The translations under genes were made by a program, and so were the position numbers. A stretch of 21,193 nucleotides of DNA, from the NCBI GenBank assembly GCA_020024715.1, contig JAHHTJ010000003.1:1-21193 (forward strand). The letters run 5' to 3'. The DNA is from Mycoplasmataceae bacterium (GTDB taxonomy: Bacteria; Bacillota_I; Bacilli_A; Mycoplasmatales; Mycoplasmoidaceae). Shown here one piece after another: positions 8,465 through 17,556 of the stretch (the first letter of the stretch is position 1; each line of letters opens with the position of its first letter). Below the pieces are notes generated by a model. That model saw only the letters and a program-made list of their open reading frames with translations. It ran no database searches and was not told the DNA's origin.

Positions 8465-8833
8465 ATGATTTCATTTATGTCAAGATTAGTGGTAGCTGAC
8501 AATACAGGTGCCCAAGTTGTACAAGTTTTCAAAATTCTAGGCGGTACAAGACACCACTATGCTCATATTGGTGATATTGTTGAAGTTTCTGTAAAAAAAG
8601 CTATTCCAAATTCTGGTGTAAGTAAACACCAAGTATTAAAAGCAGTTATTGTAAGAACAAAAAAACCAATATACAGAAAAACAGGTAATTCTATCAAATT
8701 TGATGAAAATGCTTGTGTAATTATTAAGGATGATAAGAGTCCAAGAGGAACCAGAATCTTTGGCCCAGTTACCAGAGAATTAAGAGATAAAGGTTTCCAA
8801 AAGATTACTTCTTTAGCTGAAGAAGTTCTATAA
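8465..8833 (+). CDS. rplN: 50S ribosomal protein L14
   Basis: This 122-residue protein has full normal L14 length and high conservation: [38 protein letters not shown] and the C-terminal [11 protein letters not shown]14 lies at the subunit interface and contacts 16S rRNA helix 14 (bridge B5/B8). ATG 8465 follows AAGAAAGGA. In E. coli the spc operon has its own promoter here; I see only 29 bases before the gene and no clear promoter, so co-transcription with S17 is likely. Confidence 0.97.
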   Translation: MISFMSRLVVADNTGAQVVQVFKILGGTRHHYAHIGDIVEVSVKKAIPNSGVSKHQVLKAVIVRTKKPIYRKTGNSIKFDENACVIIKDDKSPRGTRIFGPVTRELRDKGFQKITSLAEEVL

Positions 8834-8849
8834 GGAGAAAGTACTATTT

Positions 8850-9179
8850 ATGAAAAGAATTAAATTAGGCGATAAAGTACGTGTAATTACTGGTAAATAT
8901 AAAGGCGTAGATGGTGCTGTTCTTAAAGTTGATAATAAAAATCAAACAGTTACTGTAGAAAATGTTAATATTCACAAGAAACATATTAAACGTGATCAAA
9001 AAAATCAAGAAAGTAAAATTGTGCAAATTAATTTACCAATTCATATTTCTAATGTTGCAGTATTAGATGAAAAAAATCATAATACTCCAACAAAAGTACA
9101 TTACACAGTAAATAAACAAGGAAAGAAGATTAGAGTTGCTAGAAAAACTGGTAACGAAATAATCTTCAAAAATAAATAA
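8850..9179 (+). CDS. rplX: 50S ribosomal protein L24
   Basis: L24 initiates 50S assembly and lies by the tunnel exit. The 109-residue product begins [20 protein letters not shown], a KOW motif, and has [12 protein letters not shown] and the usual [10 protein letters not shown]. Length is near normal (about 103). ATG is behind AAGGAGA. Confidence 0.96.
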   Translation: MKRIKLGDKVRVITGKYKGVDGAVLKVDNKNQTVTVENVNIHKKHIKRDQKNQESKIVQINLPIHISNVAVLDEKNHNTPTKVHYTVNKQGKKIRVARKTGNEIIFKNK

Positions 9180-9190
9180 GGAGAAAAACA

Positions 9191-9745
9191 ATGAATGAAC
9201 TAAAACAAACATACTTAAAAGATGTAGTTCCTCAATTAATGAAAGAATTCTCCTTTAAATCAGTAATGCAAGTACCTAAATTAGAAAAAATTGTTCTAAA
9301 TATGGGAATTGGTGATGCAGTTTCTGATAGCAAATTATTAGAATTAGGATTCAACGAACTTCAATTAATTACTGGACAACGTCCAGTTAAAACAAGAGCA
9401 AAAAAATCAATTGCTACTTTTAAATTAAGACAAGGTCAAGAAATCGGAGTTAAGGTTACTTTAAGAGGTGACAAAATGTGATCTTTCTTACAAAGATTAA
9501 TTAATGTTGCTTTACCACGTGTTCGTGACTTTAAAGGATTACCTAACCGTTCATTTGATGGACATGGAAGTTACACAATCGGAATTGCTGAACAAATTAT
9601 TTTTCCTGAAATTAATTATGACGATGTAAAGAAAATTCGTGGTTTTGATATTACTATTGTAACTTCAGCTTCAAATAATGAAGAAGCAAGAAAATTATTA
9701 AAATTAATCGGTTTACCACTTGTAAGAGTTAAAGGAGAAGAATAA
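9191..9745 (+). CDS. rplE: 50S ribosomal protein L5
   Basis: This 184-residue protein binds 5S rRNA in the central protuberance and touches P-site tRNA. It has [30 protein letters not shown] and the C-terminal [19 protein letters not shown], all L5. A TGA at 9479 encodes Trp (KMWSFL), so a standard-code reading loses the second half. ATG follows AAGGAGA. Length is normal. Confidence 0.97.
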
Positions 9746-9746
9746 T

Positions 9747-9932
9747 ATGGCAAAGAAATCCTTAATTGCAAAAGCAAATCGTGCACCAAAATATAAAACC
9801 AGAGCTTATAATCGTTGTATTAGATGTGGAAGACCACATGCTGTTTTAAGAAAATATGGTTTATGTAGATTATGCTTTAGAGATTTAGCACACAAAGGTG
9901 CTATTCCCGGCGTTAAGAAAGCTTCATGATAA
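9747..9932 (+). CDS. rpsZ: 30S ribosomal protein S14, zinc-binding type
   Basis: This 61-residue S14 is the short form with a zinc ribbon: Cys24, Cys27, Cys40 and Cys43 in CIRC...CRLC. S14 helps build the 30S head with S3 and S10. The final Trp is a TGA directly before TAA, giving the usual C-terminus KKASW. A zinc-independent paralogue is not in the window. ATG is one base after the rplE stop, with its ribosome site (AAGGAGA) inside rplE. Confidence 0.96.
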
Positions 9933-9959
9933 ATAAGAAAGAATTAAAAGGAGATAATT

Positions 9960-10358
9960 ATGACAAATGATCCAGTAGCTGAATTAATTACTAAAATCAA
10001 AACAGCAACTAAAGTAAAAAAACCAGAAGTAATTCTTGCTTATTCTACATTAAAAGAAAACATTCTAAAGGTTTTAAAAGCTGAAGGTTACATTCAAGAT
10101 TTTAGTGTTAAATTTGACGAAGAACACAAAATTGGTGAAATTACTGTTACATTAAAATATAAAAACAATATTTCATCTATTGAAAACATTAGACAAATTT
10201 CTAAACCAGGTTTAAGAGTATATAGTCAATATACAAAAATTCCAAAGGTTTTAAATGGTTTAGGAATCACCATTATTTCTACTAGTTTAGGAGTAATGAC
10301 AGATAAACAAGCAAGAAAAGCTAAAGTTGGTGGTGAAATTCTTGCTTATGTTTGATAA
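9960..10358 (+). CDS. rpsH: 30S ribosomal protein S8
   Basis: S8 binds the central domain of 16S rRNA; in E. coli it also represses the spc operon. The 132-residue product starts MTNDPVAELITKIKTATKV and ends with [26 protein letters not shown], typical of S8 (only parts quoted). The last residue is Trp encoded by TGA before TAA. ATG follows AAAGGAGA. Length is normal. Confidence 0.97.
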
Positions 10359-10379
10359 GAATTAAAAGGAGAACTATAA

Positions 10380-10934
10380 ATGTCAAGAATTGGTAAAAGA
10401 GTTTTAGATATTCCATCAGGTGTTGATGTAAGTTTCAATAATAACATTATTCTTATCAAAAATGCAACAAATAAATTAGAAATCAATGCATCTAGTAATG
10501 ATTTTGATGTAAAGGTTGAAAATAATAAATTTTCAATTATTGCAAAAAATGATTTAAAAGCAACAGCAATGATGCACGGTACAATTAATGCTTTAGTTAA
10601 AAATGCTTTATTAGGTTTGACTAAAGGATGCACAAAACAATTAAAAATTGTTGGAGTTGGTTATAAAGCAGCTGTAGCTGGTGATAAATTAACTTTGAAC
10701 TTAGGTTATAGTAAACCTGTTATTATGCAAATTCCAGAAGGTGTAAAAGTTGAAGCAAAGGTTCCAACTGAATTAAGTATTACTGGTTATAACAAAGAAG
10801 TAGTTGGACAATTTGCTGCAGAAGTTCGTTCAAAACGTCCACCAGAACCATATAAAGGTAAAGGTGTGATGTATGCGGATGAAATTATTCAAAGAAAAGT
10901 TGGTAAAACCGCTGAAGGTTCAAAAGGTAAATAG
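10380..10934 (+). CDS. rplF: 50S ribosomal protein L6
   Basis: L6 lies near the sarcin-ricin loop where translation GTPases bind. The 184-residue protein has two repeated RNA-binding-like domains. It starts MSRIGKRVLDIPSGV and contains KIVGVGYKAAV, NLGYSKPV and KRPPEPYKGKGVMYADE, all L6. ATG follows AAAGGAGA. Confidence 0.97.
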   Translation: MSRIGKRVLDIPSGVDVSFNNNIILIKNATNKLEINASSNDFDVKVENNKFSIIAKNDLKATAMMHGTINALVKNALLGLTKGCTKQLKIVGVGYKAAVAGDKLTLNLGYSKPVIMQIPEGVKVEAKVPTELSITGYNKEVVGQFAAEVRSKRPPEPYKGKGVMYADEIIQRKVGKTAEGSKGK

Positions 10935-10952
10935 AAAGGAGAAGTATAGAAT

Positions 10953-11315
10953 ATGAAACGCGCAAGTTTTAGTCGTGATGTACAAAGACACATCAGAAGT
11001 AAAAGAATTAGAAATAAAGTTATTTTTGATCAACAACCTATTAACTTTGAAATTATTGTTAATAAAACAGATAAACATTTATACGCTCAATTAGTAGATA
11101 TTACTAAAGGAGTAACTCTATTTACCGTTTCTACTTTAAGTATGAAATTACCAAAGAAAAATAAAGAAGCAGCACAAAAAATTGGTGAAGAATTTGCTAA
11201 GAAAGCATTAGAAAAGAACGTGAAGGAAGTACGTTTTAATCGTAATGGATTTCCTTATCATGGTTTAATTCAAGTATTAGCTGATGCTTGTAGAGAAAAA
11301 GGTTTAAAGTTCTAA
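10953..11315 (+). CDS. rplR: 50S ribosomal protein L18
   Basis: L18 binds 5S rRNA together with L5. The 120-residue product has the C-terminal L18 block AAQKIGEEFAKKALEKNVKE...FNRNGFPYHGLIQVLADACREKGLKF (residues about 70-120) and KHLYAQLVD in the middle. The usual RLSVFRSN segment reads INFEIIVNKTDKH here, a modest divergence. ATG is behind AAAGGAGA. Confidence 0.94.
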   Translation: MKRASFSRDVQRHIRSKRIRNKVIFDQQPINFEIIVNKTDKHLYAQLVDITKGVTLFTVSTLSMKLPKKNKEAAQKIGEEFAKKALEKNVKEVRFNRNGFPYHGLIQVLADACREKGLKF

Positions 11316-11333
11316 TTTATAGGAGAAACAAAT

Positions 11334-12056
11334 ATGAGTCTAGAAGATACAAAAAATAAAGATGTTAAAACAAATAATTCTCAAGAACAAAAACAACATG
11401 TTCTAAACGAAAAGAAAAACTTTTCTAATAATCAAAGAAAAGAAGGTTTTAACAAATCAGCAAATAAAACAGATCATCATGCTAAAACTAATGCTGATAA
11501 TAAAGATGAAGCAAATAAAACTAAAAAAGAATTTAAACCTCGTTCAAAATTTAAAAGACCATCTCGTGGCCCAGTTAATGAATTAAGTGAAAAAGTTATT
11601 GAAATTAAACGTATTTCTAAAACCACAAAAGGTGGAAGAAGATTACGTTTCAGCGCTTTAGTAGTAATCGGAGATAAAAAAGGAACTGTTGGTTATGGTT
11701 TAGCGAAAGCTAATGAAGTTCCAGATGCATTAAAAAAAGCTATCAAAAAAGCAAATAGTAATTTAATTAAAGTTAAAATGACAAGAGCTGGTAGTTTATA
11801 TCATGAAGTAACAGGACATAGTTCTAGTGGAGAAGTATTATTAAAACCAGCTCCAGAAGGTACTGGAATTATTGCGGGTGGACCTATTCGTGCTGTAATT
11901 GAATTAGCAGGTTATAGTGATATTTATTCAAAGAATAAAGGGACAAACTCTTCTATTAACATGGTAAGAGCTACAATTAATGGATTATTAATGCAAAAAA
12001 CAGTTAAAGATGTTGCTGAAGCTAGAGATATTCCAGTGAATAAATTATTTCGTTAA
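11334..12056 (+). CDS. rpsE: 30S ribosomal protein S5, with long N-terminal extension
   Basis: S5 sits near the mRNA entrance and affects decoding accuracy. The core begins about residue 84 ([19 protein letters not shown]) and has [20 protein letters not shown] and [12 protein letters not shown], all S5. The first 80 or so residues, rich in Lys, Asn, Asp and Gln, have no counterpart in ordinary S5. I keep ATG 11334 because a clear ribosome site (AGGAGA) precedes it. Total 240 residues against about 165 usually. Confidence 0.95.
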   Translation: MSLEDTKNKDVKTNNSQEQKQHVLNEKKNFSNNQRKEGFNKSANKTDHHAKTNADNKDEANKTKKEFKPRSKFKRPSRGPVNELSEKVIEIKRISKTTKGGRRLRFSALVVIGDKKGTVGYGLAKANEVPDALKKAIKKANSNLIKVKMTRAGSLYHEVTGHSSSGEVLLKPAPEGTGIIAGGPIRAVIELAGYSDIYSKNKGTNSSINMVRATINGLLMQKTVKDVAEARDIPVNKLFR

Positions 12057-12079
12057 GATAAAGATGGGAGAAAAATAAT

Positions 12080-12586
12080 ATGGAATTAAACTCTTTAAAA
12101 TATAACTACAAGTCCCGTGGACATAAAACAAAAACTTATGGACGTGGTAAGGGTTCTGGAATCGGAGGAACTTCTACTCGTGGTAATAACGGTCAACATC
12201 AAAGAAAATCTGGTGGAGTAAGACTAGGTTTTGAAGGTGGTCAAACACCTATTTATCGAAGATTACCTAAAATTGGTTTCAAAAACATTAACAGTAATGA
12301 TTATTATGTTTTAACTCTTAAAGATTTAGTTAAACTACCAAATATTGCTGATAAGGTAGATTTGGAAGTATTAAAAGAATATAGAGTTGTTCAAAAAAAC
12401 GTTAAGGCATTTAAAGTAATTGGAAACGATAAAGTAGAACAAAAGTTTCATTTAATTTGTAATTACATTTCAAAGCAAGCAAAAATTGCAATTGAAAATG
12501 CTGGGGGTAAGGTTACAATTTTACCAGCAGTAGTTAATAAAACTGCTAAATTAAAAGCAACAAAAAAAGAAGTTGCTGATAAATAA
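12080..12586 (+). CDS. rplO: 50S ribosomal protein L15
   Basis: L15 joins late in 50S assembly and has a basic, Gly-rich N-terminal arm, here SRGHKTKTYGRGKGSGIGG and GGQTPIYRRLPKIGF. The 168-residue product is about 20 residues longer than usual, mostly at the Lys/Ala-rich C-terminus. ATG follows GGGAGA. It comes directly after rpsE with 23 bases between; rpmD (L30), which usually lies here, is missing. Confidence 0.95.
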   Translation: MELNSLKYNYKSRGHKTKTYGRGKGSGIGGTSTRGNNGQHQRKSGGVRLGFEGGQTPIYRRLPKIGFKNINSNDYYVLTLKDLVKLPNIADKVDLEVLKEYRVVQKNVKAFKVIGNDKVEQKFHLICNYISKQAKIAIENAGGKVTILPAVVNKTAKLKATKKEVADK

Positions 12587-12619
12587 TTTAATCTTTGTTA
12601 AAATTATTTTAGATTAAAT
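12586..12619 (+). promoter_or_regulatory. Hairpin over the secY start codon
   Basis: ATTTAATCT (12586-12594) pairs perfectly with AGATTAAAT (12611-12619) around a 16-base loop. The 3' arm includes the first two bases of the secY ATG (12618-12620). No Shine-Dalgarno sequence is visible between rplO and secY, unlike nearly every other gene in this operon. No T-run follows, so it is not a terminator. Effects on SecY translation are inference; the stem is A/U-rich and weak. Confidence 0.45.
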
Positions 12620-14081
12620 GATTAAAACTTCAACAAACAAAAAAAATACACAACTTGATTCAAGTAACTCTAGTAAAGTTAAAAATTTTATTAAAATTTT
12701 TACCAATAAAAAAGTTATTGTATCGATTTTGATAACAATTGCTATTTTAGCTATTTTTAGAGTCGGTGCCTTAATTGGATTACCAGGGGTTACTTTTTTA
12801 TCTTCTACACAATCAGCAACTCAAAGTAATAACATCTTGTCTTTAATGAATTTATTAGGTGGTGGAGGATTAACTCGGGTGAGTTTCTTTGCACTTGGGG
12901 TTTCTCCATATATTACAGCACAGATTATTATGCAATTATTGTCAACTGATTTAGTAAAACCTATTTCAGATATGTTAAAAACTGGAGAGGCTGGAAAAAG
13001 AAAATACGAAATTTGGACACGAATCATAACCTTACCTTTTGCTTTTTTACAAGCTTATGCAGTTGTTGCGTTATTAACAAATAGTAAATTAGCACATGTT
13101 GTGGAATTTAATAATGGAAACCCTTTAACAAATCAACAATGAGCTTTTTATATTTTCTTATTAGTTGGTGGATGTTATGCATCAATCTTTTTAGGAGATG
13201 TAATTACTAAAAGAGGTGTTGGTAATGGAATCACATTGATTATTGCTAGTGGAATTATTGGTTCATTAATTACTGATTTCCAAGTAGCACAAAAATTGTT
13301 AACAGAAATGAGTTCAACATCAAGTGCTCAATATTTTACACACCAAATTAGTTTTATACTTTACATTATCTTTTTCTTTATTATTGTAATGATTATTGTA
13401 TTTATGAATGAATCTGTTCGTAAAATTCCAGTTCAACAAATTGGACAAGGTATGGTAAGTGATGAAGATAAAGTTCATTATTTACCAATCAAGGTTAATT
13501 CTGCTGGAGTTATTCCTGTTATTTTTTCAGCTTCATTAATGTCTATTCCAAGTACTATTCAAATTTTTTATGACAAAGGTAGTTATCCTTATGATTTAAT
13601 TGCTAATTACTTTACTCTTGAATCTTGATCTGGAATATGTATTTATATGTTTTTAACTATTTTATTTACCTTCTTTTATTCTTATGTTCAAATAAATCCA
13701 GAAAGACAAGCAGAAAATTTTAAGAAATCTGGTAAGTTTATTTTAGGAGTAAGAGCAGGTGAAGAAACAGAAAAATATATTTTAAGAATCTTGATGAGAG
13801 TTAATTTTATTGGAGCTCCTTTCTTAGCGATTGTTGCAGCCATTCCATATTTAGTAGGTAAAGCTATTGGTTTACCGTTTAATGATTCTGCATTAGGTGG
13901 AACAGGAATGATTATTATTGTTGCGGTTTGTTTACAAACATGATTATCAATTAAATCTGCTGCTACAAGTATGAACTATAATAAAGTTAGAAAAGGTATT
14001 CAATTATCTACTAGTGTATTTCAACCTGATGTTGAAGTAATAACAAAAGATAAATCTGAATCTAATAAATTATTGTGGTAA
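12618..14081 (+). CDS. secY: Protein translocase channel subunit SecY
   Basis: SecY forms the membrane pore for secreted and membrane proteins. The frame runs 487 residues with TGA and also TGG as Trp. About ten hydrophobic segments can be seen. [19 protein letters not shown] marks TM2, followed by the first cytoplasmic loop ([12 protein letters not shown]). Later come [16 protein letters not shown] and PVQQIGQG with the large cytoplasmic loop before [20 protein letters not shown] sequence. It is about 50 residues longer than the B. subtilis type, mainly at both ends and in a loop near residues 225-245. The first ATG is used; no ribosome site is seen and a hairpin covers the start. Confidence 0.96.
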
Positions 14082-14100
14082 AAATATAAAAGGATTAAAA

Positions 14101-14739
14101 ATGAATATAGTATTATTAGGTGCACCAGGTTCTGGTAAAGGAACTGTTGCTGAATTACTGGTAAGTAAGAAAAATTTCTTTCATTTATCAACTGGCAATG
14201 CTTTAAGAGAAATGTCAAAAAAACATACTGACTTTGCTAATGAATTGAATGAAATTCTAAAATCTGGTAAATTAGTTAGTGATGATATTGTTAATCAAAT
14301 TGTTAAAGAAACAATAAATGAATTAGATTTAAAAAAATATCATGGTTTAATTTTGGATGGTTATCCAAGAACTCAAAGTCAAGCACTTTACTTAAAAAAT
14401 TTAATTAATATTGATAAAGTTTTATTTATTAAAGTACCTGATGAAGTAATTGAAAAAAGAATTATTAATCGTAGAACATGTGCTAAATGTGGCAGAATCT
14501 ATAATTTAGTGGTTGATGGTTTAAAACCAAAAAATCCTGAACTTTGCGATGATGACGATGGAATTTTAATGCAAAGAAAAGATGATGAAATTCATGTTAT
14601 TAAAGATCGTTTAAATGCTTACTATAAGGAAATTAATCCATTAATTGATTTTTATATTAAAGAGAATTTATTAGTAGAATTAGATGGAACAATTCCTTTA
14701 GATGAATGAAAAGAATTAATTTTAAATAGTGTTAAATAA
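14101..14739 (+). CDS. adk: Adenylate kinase
   Basis: This cytoplasmic enzyme converts ATP and AMP to two ADP. The P-loop GAPGSGKGT is at residues 7-15, followed by the AMP-binding region (LSTGNALR) and GYPRTQSQA. The lid has a zinc-type motif, CAKC...ELCDDD, so Cys, Cys, Cys and an Asp are the likely ligands, as in Gram-positive enzymes. The 212-residue length is normal. One TGA encodes Trp near the end. ATG follows AAAGGA. The stop overlaps the map start (TAATG). Confidence 0.96.
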
Positions 14740-15485
14740 TGGTTATTATTAAATCAGAAAAAGATCTTGTTGATATTAAAAAAGCAGGAAAAATTTGAAA
14801 AGAAACTAAAGAATATATTATTGATTTATTAAAACAAAATCCGTATCGTACTTTAGCCCAATTAGATAAATTAATTGATCAGTTTATTGTTAGCAAAAAT
14901 GCAAAATCAACTTTTTATAAGATGTATGATTTTCCAAAGCACGTTTGCATTTCTGTTAATGATTGTATTATTCATGGTATTCCTGATAATTACACTTTGA
15001 AAGATACTGATAAAGTAACTTTTGATATTGGTGTAACTTATAACAATCATATTTGTGATGCAGCATTTACTTATTTAATGCCAAATTGTCCATTAGAACA
15101 AAAAAGAATAGTACAAGTATGTGAAGAAAGTTTAAAAGAAGCATTAAAATTTATCAAACCTGGTAATTATACTGGTGATATTGGTTATGCTATTGAAAAG
15201 TATGTAACAGAAAAAGGTTATTATATTCTTGATGGATTTAGTGGACATGGTTGTGGAAATAAATTACACGAAGATCCACCAATTTATAATGAAGGTTCTT
15301 TAGGCACTGGTTATTTATTAAAAAAGAATATGGTTATTTGTATTGAACCTATGATTCTTGCTCATAGCGCAAAATTTAGTATTCAAAAAGGTTGAAATGT
15401 TGTTGCTGAACATCAACATCCAACTGCACATGTAGAAGATATGATTTTAGTAACAGATGATGGTTATGAAATTATAAACAAATAA
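14739..15485 (+). CDS. map: Methionine aminopeptidase, type I
   Basis: This enzyme removes the initiator Met from new proteins and needs two divalent metals. All five ligands are present: Asp96 (FDIG), Asp107 (CDAA), His170 (GHG), Glu203 (CIEP) and Glu233 (HVED); His79 in IHGIP is the usual substrate-binding His. The product is 248 residues with TGA as Trp. No zinc-finger N-terminal extension is present. Start overlaps the adk stop by one base, and no separate ribosome site is seen, so translation is probably coupled. It ends the first half of the superoperon. Confidence 0.96.
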
Positions 15486-15493
15486 CTTTTAAT

Positions 15494-15525
15494 TAGATGA
15501 CTCTTTAATTGAGTCATTTTATTTT
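15494..15525 (+). terminator. Terminator after map
   Basis: ATGACTC (15497-15503) pairs with GAGTCAT (15511-15517) around TTTAATT, followed by a T-rich run (TTTATTTT). It lies 8 bases after the map stop. It would separate rpsJ-map from the downstream genes, which is unlike the continuous spc-alpha transcription usual elsewhere. Confidence 0.75.
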
Positions 15526-15682
15526 ACTAATTTTTAAATAATTATTTAATGTAATATTAATAATTAATCTTTGTATAAATTCATTTGTTTTTTATTTTAA
15601 AAAAGATGTTATTATCTAATTTAGTAACTAGTTTATTATAGTTATTTAAATAAAAAAATAAATAAACAACAAGGATTTAAAA

Positions 15683-16078
15683 ATGAAAAAAGAATTATAT
15701 GAAAAAGGAATTGTTTCTAATTATGATGCAATTACAACATATGATAAATTAATCAATTTTATGAAACAAAATGATATAGTAATTTTTGCAGAATTTGATT
15801 GTCAAAAAACTGCTAATTTAGCAAATGTTAAAATTAATTTTAATCGAACAGTTGTATTTTGTAAACCAGAATTAGGAGCAAAATTAATTAAAGACGAACC
15901 AACATTTGGTATTAATATGCCGATGAAATTACAAGTTTATGAAGATGAAAATCATAATGTTTTTGTAAGAACTAATGATTTATCAAAATACTTAGTTGAT
16001 TATTCAAAATTAGATAAAGATATTATTAATAATATTCAAAATAAAATTGATAGCATGATTTTAAATGCCATTAATTAG
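15683..16078 (+). CDS. DUF302-family-like protein
   Basis: This 131-residue soluble protein resembles the DUF302 family. It has a strand (IVIFAEFD, residues 32-39), the middle VFCKPELGAKLIKDEPTFGINMP (about 58-80) and LQVYEDENHNVFV (83-95), in the family's order. The function of DUF302 is not established. No signal peptide, membrane segment or Cys-pair motif; Cys40 and Cys60 are the only Cys. ATG follows AAGGA. It stands alone, with a terminator before it and a gap of 281 bases after it, between map and infA. A weak promoter may lie within 15571-15639 (several TATTAT boxes). Confidence 0.65.
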   Translation: MKKELYEKGIVSNYDAITTYDKLINFMKQNDIVIFAEFDCQKTANLANVKINFNRTVVFCKPELGAKLIKDEPTFGINMPMKLQVYEDENHNVFVRTNDLSKYLVDYSKLDKDIINNIQNKIDSMILNAIN

Positions 16079-16296
16079 TAGTATAAAAATTTAATCAGCA
16101 TAATTAGGTATTAATAAAAACTTTATTATGAAATAAAATTTATTTTTAATAAGAAAAGTGATAAATAAACAAATTATTATTTTTGAAAAAATATTAATTA
16201 ACCATTTTTATACATTATTTAAAAATAGTTAAAAAATTTGATAAAAATTATTATTTTTTCGTGCATTTTATAATAATTTAATAGTTTATAAGTGAC

Positions 16297-16325
16297 TTGA
16301 AAAATAAATATATCTTAAATATGAT
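16297..16325 (+). promoter_or_regulatory. Promoter of infA-rplQ
   Basis: TTGAAA (16297-16302), 17 bases, then TATGAT (16320-16325), 34 bases before the infA start. A further TATAAT at 16269-16274 lacks a -35. The rest of 16079-16296 is very AT-rich; I see weak A/T-only inverted repeats and no gene or RNA in it. Confidence 0.6.
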
Positions 16326-16359
16326 ACAATTTAATAATTATATTAAATAGGAGGAAAGT

Positions 16360-16602
16360 TTGGAATCAAACGGCAAGATTATTGCTGAAGGTGTTATTAA
16401 AGAAATCATTTCTGGTGATAAATTTAAAGTTGAATTAACTAAAATTAATAATACTGAATTGCAAAATAAACAAACTGTTCTAGCACACGTATCAGGTAAA
16501 ATGCGTATACATCATATCCGAATTTTACTTGGTGATACAGTTGATGTTGAGTTAAGCGAATACGACTTAACACGTGGAAGAATTTTATACCGCAGAAAAT
16601 AG
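16360..16602 (+). CDS. infA: Translation initiation factor IF-1, TTG start
   Basis: IF-1 is an OB-fold protein that fills the 30S A site during initiation. The second half is typical: [22 protein letters not shown] and [18 protein letters not shown] (in part). The first part [17 protein letters not shown] is also recognisable. Between them lies [13 protein letters not shown] where most IF-1 have a short turn (ENGHV), so about 8 residues are added; total 80 against about 72. The start is TTG 16360, since no ATG or GTG is in frame upstream and a perfect AGGAGG (16349-16354) precedes it by 5 bases. Confidence 0.95.
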   Translation: MESNGKIIAEGVIKEIISGDKFKVELTKINNTELQNKQTVLAHVSGKMRIHHIRILLGDTVDVELSEYDLTRGRILYRRK

Positions 16603-16621
16603 TTTGTATGAAAGGAAATTT

Positions 16622-16735
16622 ATGAAGGTTAGAGCATCAGTAAAACCAATCTGCAAAGATTGTAAAGTAATTAAAAGAGAAGGTGTTGTACGTGTTATTT
16701 GTAAAACCAAAAAACACAAACAACGTCAAGGTTAA
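16622..16735 (+). CDS. rpmJ: 50S ribosomal protein L36
   Basis: This 37-residue zinc-ribbon protein reads [19 protein letters not shown] and ends KKHKQRQG. Zinc ligands are Cys11, Cys14, Cys27 and His32, the complete set. L36 is one of the last proteins in 50S assembly. ATG 16622 follows AAAGGA; an ATG at 16608 is in another frame. It lies between infA and rpsM as in most bacteria. Confidence 0.97.
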   Translation: MKVRASVKPICKDCKVIKREGVVRVICKTKKHKQRQG

Positions 16736-16758
16736 TATTATAGGAGAATAAAGCATAT

Positions 16759-17154
16759 ATGGCTCGTATTTTAGGTGTTGATATTCCTAATCGTAAAGCA
16801 GTTAAAATTTCTTTAACTGAAATTTATGGAATTGGAAATACAACAGCAAGTAAAATCTGTGAATTAGCAAAAATTGATCCTAATAAAAAAGTAGAAGAAC
16901 TTAGCGATAAAGAATTAGGAGACATTAGAAGCGCAATAGATCAACTTAGAAACGATGAAGGATTATTGATCGAAGGTGATCTTAGAAAAAAAGTAAGTTT
17001 AGCAATTAAAAACGAAATGGAAATAGGTTCTTACCGTGGAATTAGACATAGAAGAAACCTTCCAGTAAGAGGACAAAGAACTAGAACTAATGCAAGAACT
17101 AGAAAAGGTCCAAGAAAAACAGTTGCAAACAAAAAGATTGAATCAAAGAACTAA
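16759..17154 (+). CDS. rpsM: 30S ribosomal protein S13
   Basis: S13 sits at the top of the 30S head and forms bridges to the 50S. The 131-residue product starts [20 protein letters not shown] with YGIG (helix-hairpin-helix) and has [19 protein letters not shown] and the basic C-terminus that contacts P-site tRNA. About 6-10 residues longer than usual at the C-terminus. ATG follows AGGAGA at 16741-16747. Confidence 0.97.
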   Translation: MARILGVDIPNRKAVKISLTEIYGIGNTTASKICELAKIDPNKKVEELSDKELGDIRSAIDQLRNDEGLLIEGDLRKKVSLAIKNEMEIGSYRGIRHRRNLPVRGQRTRTNARTRKGPRKTVANKKIESKN

Positions 17155-17172
17155 TAGAGGTAAATATCAAAA

Positions 17173-17538
17173 ATGGCAAAAAAGAAGAAATTACCCTTTA
17201 CTTCTGGAAGAGCATACATCCATTCATCAATCAACAATACAATTGTTACCATCACTGATCCAAATGGTAATGCTATTAGTTGATCATCTTCAGGAGCAAT
17301 CGGATATAAAGGTACAAAAAAATCTACACCATATGCTGCTGGTATTGCATCAGAAACAGCTGCAAAAAAAGCATATGATTTAGGTTTAAGAAGTGTTGAT
17401 GTTGCTGTTAATGGAACTGGTAAAGGTAAAGAAACAGCAATTAGAAGTTTAGAAGTAGGTGGATTGAAGATTACTTCAATTGATGATATAACACCAATTC
17501 CACACAATGGATGCAGACCACCAAAAAAACCAAGATAG
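17173..17538 (+). CDS. rpsK: 30S ribosomal protein S11
   Basis: S11 lines the platform of the 30S near the E site and mRNA exit. The 121-residue product has [35 protein letters not shown] and the end [14 protein letters not shown], all S11. A TGA (17281) encodes Trp in ISWSSSG, where Trp is conserved. ATG 17173 is 13 bases after AGAGGT, a long spacing. Confidence 0.97.
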
Positions 17539-17556
17539 TTTAGGAGTAAATAAGAA

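Noticed and set aside
10346..10633. 95-codon minus-strand frame
   Set aside because: Antisense to rplF, without a ribosome site or promoter.
16110..16155. Terminator after the DUF302-like gene
   Set aside because: The inverted repeats are purely A/T with tiny loops and no proper T-run.
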